DNA from: Methanomassiliicoccaceae archaeon
GTDB taxonomy: Archaea > Thermoplasmatota > Thermoplasmata > Methanomassiliicoccales > Methanomethylophilaceae
Reading direction: 5' to 3'
Length of the DNA stretch: 10,990 bases
Assembly: GCA_009780795.1 (NCBI GenBank)
Contig: WQZJ01000035.1
Coordinates: 1 to 10,990, forward strand
A program made the translations under genes and the position numbers. Positions within the stretch are counted from its first letter, which is position 1. Each line of letters opens with the position of its first letter. Below, piece by piece: positions 6,653-10,990 of the stretch. The notes below the pieces were generated by a model. The model was not told the origin of the DNA. It saw only the letters and a program-made list of their open reading frames with translations, and did no database searches.

Positions 6653-6874
6653 ATGGTAGAGTTCAAGTACGAGATAGTTGAGAAGGTCGCGGTCCTTTCG
6701 GAGTCATCCAAAGGGTGGACGAAGGAGCTGAATCTGATAAGCTGGAACGGCAGAGAGCCGAAGTATGACATAAGGGAGTGGTCTCCCGACGGAGAGAAGA
6801 TGGGCAAAGGGGTTACTTTGACCGACGAAGAGGTCGTCGTCCTTAAGGAAGCCCTTGCCGGCAGGGACATTTGA
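6653..6874 (+). CDS. YdbC/PC4-like single-stranded nucleic-acid-binding protein
   Basis: The protein has 73 residues and starts at the ATG at 6653. The ORF is open further upstream, but that part covers the promoter. The sequence EYEIV-type opening (FKYEIVEKVAVLSESSKGWT), then KELNLISWNGREPKYDIREW and a C-terminal helix EEVVVLKEALAGRDI, is the pattern of YdbC-like members of the PC4/p15 coactivator family. These form dimers that bind single-stranded DNA through a curved beta sheet, and are found in many Firmicutes and some archaea. A role in transcription or in replication and repair is likely but not shown here. Two TATA boxes precede it and a hairpin plus T-run follows, so it can be its own transcription unit. 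Confidence 0.88.
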   Translation: MVEFKYEIVEKVAVLSESSKGWTKELNLISWNGREPKYDIREWSPDGEKMGKGVTLTDEEVVVLKEALAGRDI

Positions 6875-6880
6875 TCGCGC

Positions 6881-6919
6881 ATGCGCCCTCGCGGGCGCGT
6901 CGCTCACTTTTTTACTTTT
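6881..6919 (+). terminator. Hairpin and T-rich terminator after the YdbC-like gene
   Basis: GCGCCC (6883-6888) pairs with GGGCGC (6893-6898) around a TCGC loop, with two weaker pairs below. After a 7-base gap come six Ts (6908-6913) and four more (6916-6919). T-tracts are the main archaeal termination signal; the strong stem makes this look intrinsic-like as well. Confidence 0.65.
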
Positions 6920-6933
6920 ATTGAGGTCACGGA

Positions 6934-7845
6934 ATGAGCGTGAGCAGGCTCGGATATCTCGAACGTTTTCTTGGATGCGTCGATATGGTCATGGCAGGCA
7001 GGAGGAATGCCGTCTCCGGTGATAAGTGGCTGGTAAGCAACTATGAGCCGTCGTTCTACAGCGTCCTGTCCAAACATCTTCGAAGTCCCGATCCTCGTGT
7101 CAGGGCGGATGTCGTGAACCTGCTGGCGGCCGTCAAGGAGAGAGCGGCGCTCGACATCGTCAGGGAATTAAGGACGAATGACAAGGACGCCGTCCGTATC
7201 GCGTGCCTAGGATACCTGAGCGCACTGAACGAGAACGATACGATGATACCCGATCTCTTCGACATCCTGAAACATCGGAACGGCGACGAGTTCAAACGTG
7301 CCGCCGTCAGGATGTCGGCGGTCGGGAGGAGTGAGGATGTTCATCGGCTGAGAAAGATATACGGACAGGTGGACGGCGAGATGCGCGACGCTGTCAAAGA
7401 GACCCTGAACATCATCATCGGCCGCGATGCCTCGCTTATTGAAAGGAAAGAGTTACTGCTGTCGGTGCCCGTGTTCCCGGACGAACGTAAATTCCTGTCG
7501 TTCCTGGACAGCAGTATAACGTATTTGGACATCAGGTACCGCGACAGCGTTGCATGTAAACCTCATATCACACAAAAGACCTACTCGAACGTGTACGGTG
7601 CGATAATGAAGATGCGCGTGAGGATGTTCAACGAGTTCGATAATCTGAAGCATTACGGCAAGGATTGCGGGAAGATGTACGACGAACTCATACGGCTCAT
7701 GGAATGGGCGTCGCTCGACCTCTCCGGGAAGGAGGCTGAGACCGCCGGCAGTGCCGTGACGAAGTGCCCGAAGTGCGGTGAAGAGATGCGTTCATCCGGC
7801 GGTATAAGGATGTGTGTGGACTGCGGAATCAAAAAATCACTGTAA
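6934..7845 (+). CDS. HEAT-repeat protein with C-terminal zinc ribbon
   Basis: The protein has 303 residues. The N-terminal half (about 30-165) is a run of paired helices of HEAT type, with blocks such as DPRVRADVVNLLAAVKERAAL and DAVRIACLGYLSALNENDTM. The middle (about 170-265) is helical and unassigned. The C-terminus has a four-cysteine zinc ribbon, CPKC at 278-281 and CVDC at 294-297. HEAT solenoids bind proteins and the ribbon may bind nucleic acid or protein, so an adaptor role is the most one can say. No catalytic motif is visible. The ATG at 6934 has a GAGGT Shine-Dalgarno at 6923-6927. No separate promoter is evident, so expression may depend on read-through from the YdbC-like gene. 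I do not recognise a named family for the whole protein. Confidence 0.8.
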   Translation: MSVSRLGYLERFLGCVDMVMAGRRNAVSGDKWLVSNYEPSFYSVLSKHLRSPDPRVRADVVNLLAAVKERAALDIVRELRTNDKDAVRIACLGYLSALNENDTMIPDLFDILKHRNGDEFKRAAVRMSAVGRSEDVHRLRKIYGQVDGEMRDAVKETLNIIIGRDASLIERKELLLSVPVFPDERKFLSFLDSSITYLDIRYRDSVACKPHITQKTYSNVYGAIMKMRVRMFNEFDNLKHYGKDCGKMYDELIRLMEWASLDLSGKEAETAGSAVTKCPKCGEEMRSSGGIRMCVDCGIKKSL

Positions 7846-7868
7846 AAACGATGAAAACAATAGATTGG

Positions 7869-7877
7869 TTTTATAAA
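7869..7877 (+). promoter_or_regulatory. TATA box upstream of the CxxC-x17-CxxC gene
   Basis: TTTTATAAA is a strong TATA box just after the HEAT gene's stop. It predicts a start near 7899 and a leader of about 87 bases before the ATG at 7986, long for this window. Confidence 0.5.
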
Positions 7878-7985
7878 CCCGTACCGTTATCGGCCACTTA
7901 GAGGCATTCGTGATATTACGACCCGGTCCGTCCGAAAAAGGCGCAAGGAAAATGATATTGGAATACTCCAAAAAGAGGTATAGAT

Positions 7986-8174
7986 ATGGCCTACGGAGAT
8001 AGGAATTATAGGGACAGAGACCAGCCGCCGAGAGAAATGCACAAAGCAGTATGCTCGGACTGCAGCAACGAATGCGAAGTACCGTTCAAACCGACCCAGG
8101 GAAAACCGGTCTATTGCAGGGACTGCTTCAGAAAGCACGCGCCGCCCAGGGACAACAACAGGCGCAGATACTGA
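7986..8174 (+). CDS. CxxC-x17-CxxC zinc-ribbon mini-protein
   Basis: The protein has 62 residues. The core is VCSDCSNECEVPFKPTQGKP followed by VYCRDCFRKH. Two CxxC pairs separated by exactly 17 residues are the signature of a small family seen in methanogens and many uncultured prokaryotes. Both ends are rich in Arg and Asp/Asn (YGDRNYRDRDQPPRE; PPRDNNRRRY), probably disordered, and suggest nucleic-acid binding. No function is established. The ATG is preceded by GAGGT at 7975-7979. It has its own TATA box, so it is probably transcribed separately from the HEAT gene. Confidence 0.85.
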   Translation: MAYGDRNYRDRDQPPREMHKAVCSDCSNECEVPFKPTQGKPVYCRDCFRKHAPPRDNNRRRY

Positions 8175-8231
8175 TACGTATATCACGGATCAGCTCAAAC
8201 TTTTTCAAACACCCAATTTTTAGTTCAAATG

Positions 8232-8239
8232 ATATATTA
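8232..8239 (+). promoter_or_regulatory. TATA box of the methyltransferase gene
   Basis: ATATATTA is centred 24 bases before the ATG at 8259, so a leaderless or near-leaderless message is predicted. No Shine-Dalgarno is seen before the ATG, which agrees with this. Confidence 0.55.
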
Positions 8240-8258
8240 GTTCATCTTACCGTGTTCA

Positions 8259-8924
8259 ATGTCCAAGGAACACGATCCCGTCCAATTCAGGAATCCCGTG
8301 GGGGATGAGGGGCGCTCACTGCTTGAGGATATGAACGAACATCATCGCCCTCTGACGGAGTGGGCACTGTCCAAGATACCGGACGGTCGTCGGGAGCGGA
8401 TACTGGACATCGGATGCGGCGGCGGGATGCTCATATCGCTACTGTCTGCGATGCATCGGGACGCGGAGATATACGGCATCGACATATCTGAGGAATCCGT
8501 TGCCATGACAAGGAAGGTGAACGCCGAACTGGTGGACAGCGGGAGATGCCGCGTGTCACTGGACAGCGTGTCCGAGCTTCCGTTCGAAGAAGGATCGTTC
8601 GACCTTGTCACCGCGTTCGAGACGTATTTCTTTTGGCCGGACCTGGACGACGACATCGTGAAGGCGGCGGCGATGGTCGCTGACGGCGGGTGTTTTGTGA
8701 TCGTGTCCGAGACGTATCCGCATCCGATGTTCAAGGAGAGGAACGATGAGATCATACGCTCGTACGGGCTTGACCTGCGTGAGAACGACGAGATGACGGC
8801 AATGCTGAAAGACTGCGGCCTCAGCGTCACCGTTCACGAGATCGAAGAAAGGAATTGGGTGGTGTTCGTCGGAACTAGGGTCTCTTCCCGAAACCCGACA
8901 CGATGTGGAACTTCAGTATCGTGA
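8259..8924 (+). CDS. Class I SAM-dependent methyltransferase
   Basis: The protein has 221 residues. SAM-binding motif I is ILDIGCGGG (48-56). The acidic end of strand 2 is GIDIS (73-77). Motif IV is FDLVTAFETYFFWPDL (114-129), and a typical strand with GGCFVIVSE follows at about 143-151. The N-terminal block NPVGDEGRSLLEDMNEHHRP resembles a group of uncharacterised methyltransferases that accept small molecules or unknown substrates. The FWPDL continuation is typical of COG2226-like enzymes. The substrate cannot be told. The last 50 bases overlap the convergent small membrane-protein gene. The tail after FVGTRV looks unconserved, so the overlap may reflect a C-terminal extension. Confidence 0.88.
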   Translation: MSKEHDPVQFRNPVGDEGRSLLEDMNEHHRPLTEWALSKIPDGRRERILDIGCGGGMLISLLSAMHRDAEIYGIDISEESVAMTRKVNAELVDSGRCRVSLDSVSELPFEEGSFDLVTAFETYFFWPDLDDDIVKAAAMVADGGCFVIVSETYPHPMFKERNDEIIRSYGLDLRENDEMTAMLKDCGLSVTVHEIEERNWVVFVGTRVSSRNPTRCGTSVS

Positions 8925-9108
8925 ACCCGATGACCACTGATGCCATGCCGACCATCATCGATGCCACACCGGGCCACATGTGACCCATGATGTACAATCC
9001 TATGCCGATGAACGCGAGCGCCGCACCCATGAAGATCATCATGCTCGCCTTGGACCGGTCGTACCACATGCGTCCGTGATTCGTCAGCGGCAATATCAAT
9101 CTTACCAT
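8875..9108 (-). CDS. Small two-helix membrane protein
   Basis: From the ATG at 9108 the protein has 77 residues; an ATG at 9069 would give 64 (MWYDRSKASMMIFMG...). Two hydrophobic segments, MIFMGAALAFIGIGLYIMG and ASMMVGMASVVIGFTILKF, with a short GHMWPGV turn, predict a helical hairpin. The short form puts a charged DRSK just before helix 1 and has a TATA-like GATATTG about 25 bases before its ATG, so it may be the real one. No family is recognised. It ends with TAG and overlaps the 3' end of the methyltransferase gene by 50 bases on the opposite strand. Confidence 0.62.
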   Translation of the reverse strand: MVRLILPLTNHGRMWYDRSKASMMIFMGAALAFIGIGLYIMGHMWPGVASMMVGMASVVIGFTILKFHIVSGFGKRP

Positions 9109-9145
9109 TGGAACGCGGAATGAAAAGGAAAGGAATGGAAGGGGT

Positions 9146-9544
9146 TTATGCGAGCTTTGTGCCTGCCGCAGGGGATGCGCTCTGATCGAACACCGCAGTG
9201 GGCGAGAATACCCAGACCGCGGCCGCTTTGAGCCCCATTCCCTTCAGCACCTCGTTCATACTGTCGAGCATCGGGCCCTCGGCGACGCGCTGCGCGATGT
9301 TCACGTCCACAAGGAACGAGGTCTTGCCCAGGACCACCAACAAGGCGGCCTTGCCGCCGTTCTTGAGGTTCTTGGCCGTGTTCCTCATAAGTATCTCACC
9401 GACGATCAGGGTGTCCGCGTCCACCGCACGTATGCTTCCGCATACGATCGAGTGCGGCTGTCCGTCATCCCCCACCGATGTCAGCACCTTCACAGCGGCG
9501 GCGTCGTTGAACGCCGCCAAAACATTATCGGGCATCTTTACCAT
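9146..9544 (-). CDS. Pyridoxamine-5'-phosphate-oxidase-like flavin split-barrel protein
   Basis: The protein has 132 residues. The opening LAAFNDAAAVKVLTSVGDDG, then QPHSIVCGSIRAVDADTLIV and a middle block RNTAKNLKNGGKAALLVVLG are the usual strand pattern of small FMN-binding split-barrel (PNPOx-like) proteins, where the N-terminal part binds the flavin phosphate. Single-domain members of this size include flavin reductases, F420- or FMN-binding oxidoreductases and proteins of unknown use; which applies here is unclear. The start at 9544 is supported by GGTGAT, an archaeal Shine-Dalgarno core, 3 bases upstream. Confidence 0.8.
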   Translation of the reverse strand: MVKMPDNVLAAFNDAAAVKVLTSVGDDGQPHSIVCGSIRAVDADTLIVGEILMRNTAKNLKNGGKAALLVVLGKTSFLVDVNIAQRVAEGPMLDSMNEVLKGMGLKAAAVWVFSPTAVFDQSASPAAGTKLA

Positions 9545-9572
9545 GATATCACCGGAGGTAAACTGACGTGTG

Positions 9573-9581
9573 AATATTTAA
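9573..9581 (-). promoter_or_regulatory. TATA box of the split-barrel gene
   Basis: The minus strand reads TTAAATATT, predicting transcription from about 9551, close to the GGTGAT Shine-Dalgarno. A loose dyad, GTGAA (9570-9574) and TTCAC (9591-9595), surrounds it. Confidence 0.45.
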
Positions 9582-9650
9582 CCTGTCACTTTCACGAAGT
9601 ATATCGGCCGCTCGGTGATCGGAATGACCGCCGGGAAAGAAAGGGCGGCA

Positions 9651-9749
9651 TCACTCCGTCTTAGGTTTTCTGATGTTATGGACGAACAGCAGGGCGAAGT
9701 AGAACGCACCGGCCGCGAACAGGAATATGAACTCCTCTATGGCGAACAT
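9651..9749 (-). CDS. 32-residue single-helix membrane microprotein
   Basis: The peptide is MFAIEEFIFLFAAGAFYFAL followed by LFVHNIRKPKTE and a TGA at 9653-9651. One hydrophobic helix (about residues 7-24) is flanked by an acidic N-terminus and a basic tail (HNIRKPK), which predicts the C-terminus inside the cell. There is no recognisable family. Support for it being real is the TATA box ATAAATA at 9777-9771, centred 25 bases before the ATG, as for other leaderless genes here, and the gene-sized gap it fills between the split-barrel and PAS genes. Protein-level evidence is lacking. Confidence 0.55.
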   Translation of the reverse strand: MFAIEEFIFLFAAGAFYFALLFVHNIRKPKTE

Positions 9750-9770
9750 AGCCCGTCAACACGTTGGTTG

Positions 9771-9777
9771 TATTTAT
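9771..9777 (-). promoter_or_regulatory. TATA box of the 32-residue microprotein gene
   Basis: The minus strand reads ATAAATA within GTGATAAATACAACC. It directly follows the stop codon of the PAS gene and is centred 25 bases from the microprotein's ATG, implying a leaderless message. Confidence 0.5.
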
Positions 9778-9779
9778 CA

Positions 9780-10139
9780 CTAATCACAGGTCCTCTTAAG
9801 ATGCTGGACCACCAGTTTTATCTCGTCGCCCCTGTAAAGGGGTATCGTCGTGCATTCGTAGCACTCCCCTGTGTTCGGGACGATGCGGATATTCTTTGAT
9901 TTATCGTCCCTGGTGGCCGATGTCACCGTACAGGAATCGCACTTCTTCGACCTTCCGAACAGTGAATAACAACGTCTGCCGATCATGTCCTCCACGGATG
10001 TCCCGAACCTCTCTGTGGCGGCACGGTTCATCCATACGACGGTGTGCTCGGAATCGTGGATTATGATTATGTCGTCGATCTCGTCCAGGATTATGTTCAG
10101 CATGCTCTCTGTATAACCTTCGTCCGTCTGACCGTCCAT
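9780..10139 (-). CDS. Single PAS-domain protein
   Basis: From the ATG at 10139 the protein has 119 residues. It is essentially one PAS domain: an N-cap helix SMLNIILDEIDDIIIIHDSE, then VVWMNRAATERFGTSVEDMIGRRCY, which is the PAS core NxAxxxxFG-xxxxxxGRxCY. A CDSC motif at 69-72 follows, as in PAS domains whose core carries a C-x2-C element, plus further cysteines in ECYEC, so a metal- or redox-binding role is possible. No kinase, HTH or GGDEF output domain is attached, so it must act through a partner. The frame opens back to 10193, but the TATA box lies inside that extension. It stops with TAG followed directly by TGA. Confidence 0.8.
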   Translation of the reverse strand: MDGQTDEGYTESMLNIILDEIDDIIIIHDSEHTVVWMNRAATERFGTSVEDMIGRRCYSLFGRSKKCDSCTVTSATRDDKSKNIRIVPNTGECYECTTIPLYRGDEIKLVVQHLKRTCD

Positions 10140-10167
10140 GATATCACATGTAAGGTAACGGCGTACA

Positions 10168-10176
10168 CTTTTATAT
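10168..10176 (-). promoter_or_regulatory. TATA box of the PAS gene
   Basis: The minus strand reads ATATAAAAG. A start about 26 bases downstream falls near 10146, leaving a leader of about 7 bases with GTGAT just before the ATG at 10139. This fixes the start and excludes the longer reading frame. Confidence 0.6.
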
Positions 10177-10191
10177 GTGATGGGGTCGCCC

Positions 10192-10235
10192 ATACGCCAG
10201 AAGGCGAAGAATGTTGCGTAAAACGTATACGCCAG
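10192..10235. repeat. Direct repeat ATACGCCAG, two copies
   Basis: ATACGCCAG occurs at 10192-10200 and again at 10227-10235, 35 bases apart start to start. The pair lies between the TATA boxes of the divergent PAS and ferredoxin-NADP reductase genes. GCGTA (10216-10220) and TACGC (10228-10232) also form a small dyad inside it. These could be protein-binding sites; nothing identifies the protein. Confidence 0.5.
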
Positions 10236-10236
10236 C

Positions 10237-10279
10237 TTCGCTTTTCGTAGCTTAACGGCGAGTTTCGTTGAAAAGCGAA
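10237..10279. promoter_or_regulatory. 10-bp perfect inverted repeat upstream of the ferredoxin-NADP reductase gene
   Basis: TTCGCTTTTC (10237-10246) and GAAAAGCGAA (10270-10279) are exact reverse complements with 23 bases between. The right arm ends 31 bases before the TATA box at 10311, where an archaeal activator or repressor would bind. It could also fold as a hairpin if transcribed, but it has no T-run. Confidence 0.55.
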
Positions 10280-10310
10280 TTATTCTCTCTTATATTCGCA
10301 ACGGACAACG

Positions 10311-10319
10311 TTTTATATG
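10311..10319 (+). promoter_or_regulatory. TATA box of the ferredoxin-NADP reductase gene
   Basis: TTTTATATG is centred about 25 bases before the ATG at 10340, predicting a leaderless message. AAGGA lies directly before the ATG, too close to act as a normal Shine-Dalgarno. Confidence 0.55.
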
Positions 10320-10339
10320 GCAAACACGTTCACCAAGGA

Positions 10340-10990
10340 ATGATTTACGACCTCATAATCATCGGTGCGGGTCCGGGCGGTCTAACGGCCGGAATATACG
10401 CCAGGACCAGGATGATGAGCACACTCATACTGGATGCCGGAGAGATCGGCGGACAGCTCGTCTCCCTGTATCCGGACAAGGCCGTGGTCAATTATCCGGG
10501 TTATGAGAGGGTACAGGCACGCAAGCTCTCCGATAAATTCTACGCACAGGCGGAGTCCATGGGATGCGAGATAAGGGAGAAGGAGAAGGTCGTGGACATC
10601 AACGACGGTAAGGAAGAACTTATCGTCACGACAGCGGTGAACGAATATCACGCACGCTCGGTGATAATATCAACGGGCATGGGCATGTTCAAGCCGAAGA
10701 AGATGGGTTGCAAGGGAGAGGAGGACTTCGAGGGCAAGGGGCTATGCTACCTGCTGCCGCCGAAGGAGGAGCTCATCGGGAAGAGGGTCATAGTGTTCGG
10801 CGGAGGGAACAGCGCCATAGAGATGGCTCTCATCGCTGACGCCGTCACTGAAACGTCCATAGTGCACCGAAGGAACGAGTTCCGGTGCGACGAAAGCAAT
10901 ACGCTGGCACTTAACAGCAGCAACATCAGGACGATAATGAATTCGGAGCTACTGTCAGTGAACGGTGATGACAAGGTAAGATCGGTCACA
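10340..10990 (+). CDS. Thioredoxin-reductase-like ferredoxin-NADP(+) reductase, N-terminal part (runs off the window)
   Basis: The 217 codons present begin MIYDLIIIGAGPGGLTAGIY, an FAD-binding Rossmann motif (GAGPGG at 9-14). The block GEIGGQLVSLYPDK (34-47) is the mark of YumC-type reductases rather than true thioredoxin reductases. The second dinucleotide motif is GGGNSA (154-159), and HRR (176-178) is the usual NADPH 2'-phosphate-binding group. The CxxC redox pair expected near residue 135 in thioredoxin reductase is absent; only one Cys lies in GLCYLLPP. The enzyme should pass electrons between NADPH and ferredoxin (or a similar carrier). The C-terminal third lies outside the window. A leaderless TATA promoter and upstream repeats precede it. 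Confidence 0.85.
   Translation, partial: MIYDLIIIGAGPGGLTAGIYARTRMMSTLILDAGEIGGQLVSLYPDKAVVNYPGYERVQARKLSDKFYAQAESMGCEIREKEKVVDINDGKEELIVTTAVNEYHARSVIISTGMGMFKPKKMGCKGEEDFEGKGLCYLLPPKEELIGKRVIVFGGGNSAIEMALIADAVTETSIVHRRNEFRCDESNTLALNSSNIRTIMNSELLSVNGDDKVRSVT

Noticed and set aside
6568..6882. 104-codon minus-strand ORF opposite the YdbC-like gene
   Set aside because: It is antisense to a recognisable gene and extends over its promoter; no family resemblance and no promoter of its own.
9628..9648. Hairpin CCGCC/GGCGG as a terminator after the microprotein gene
   Set aside because: It has an 11-base loop and no T-run on either side, so there is little support for termination.
10140..10193. 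Longer start of the PAS gene at 10193
   Set aside because: The TATA box at 10176-10168 is inside this extension, and the PAS domain does not need it.
10340..10990. True thioredoxin reductase
   Set aside because: The CxxC pair is absent and the GGQLVSLYPDK block fits ferredoxin-NADP reductases of the same fold.
1..10990. CRISPR array, insertion sequence or toxin-antitoxin/defence cluster
   Set aside because: No regularly spaced repeats, transposase motifs, terminal inverted repeats or defence-type proteins were seen.

Overview
The window looks archaeal. It carries a KEOPS subunit (Cgi121), the archaeal mevalonate-entry cluster (HTH regulator, HMG-CoA synthase, thiolase, DUF35 protein), a COG1325-type RNA-binding protein and a tRNA-Ile gene without an encoded CCA. 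Many start codons sit 24-28 bases downstream of a TATA box, which suggests leaderless or short-leader mRNAs. The protein sequences and moderate GC content fit Thermoplasmatota, possibly a Methanomassiliicoccales-like methanogen. That placement is inference from sequence style, not from a marker search.

Layout: (1) 1-800: the 5' end of a homoserine kinase gene (minus), divergent from a Cgi121 gene (plus). (2) 801-4130: a tightly packed minus-strand operon, in transcription order HTH regulator, HMG-CoA synthase, thiolase, DUF35 protein. Junctions are 0, 4 and -1 bases. A strong TATA box and a dyad lie just upstream of the regulator's probable true start. (3) 4131-4713: a mostly empty stretch, tRNA-Ile(GAU) (minus) and its promoter. 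(4) 4714-6426: a COG1325 gene (plus) converging at zero distance on a CNNM/CorC-type membrane protein (minus). (5) 6653-8924: on the plus strand, a YdbC/PC4-like protein, a HEAT-repeat protein with a C-terminal zinc ribbon, a CxxC-x17-CxxC mini-protein and a SAM methyltransferase. (6) 8875-10139: on the minus strand, a small membrane protein, a flavin split-barrel protein, a 32-residue one-helix membrane protein and a PAS protein. (7) 10140-10990: a repeat-rich regulatory region, then the start of a thioredoxin-reductase-like ferredoxin-NADP reductase (plus), running off the window.

How the genes fit together: the four-gene operon should make HMG-CoA from acetyl-CoA for archaeal lipid synthesis, with thiolase and synthase held together by the DUF35 protein. 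The thiolase, however, has Gly where the family has its nucleophilic Cys (residue 87), and His where related SCP2-type thiolases have a second catalytic Cys. The synthase keeps its Glu/Cys/His triad. This is the most interesting signal in the window, because the step drawn on paper should not run by the usual acyl-enzyme route. The dyad next to the operon's TATA box suggests that the HTH protein controls its own operon. No CRISPR array, insertion sequence or defence system was seen.
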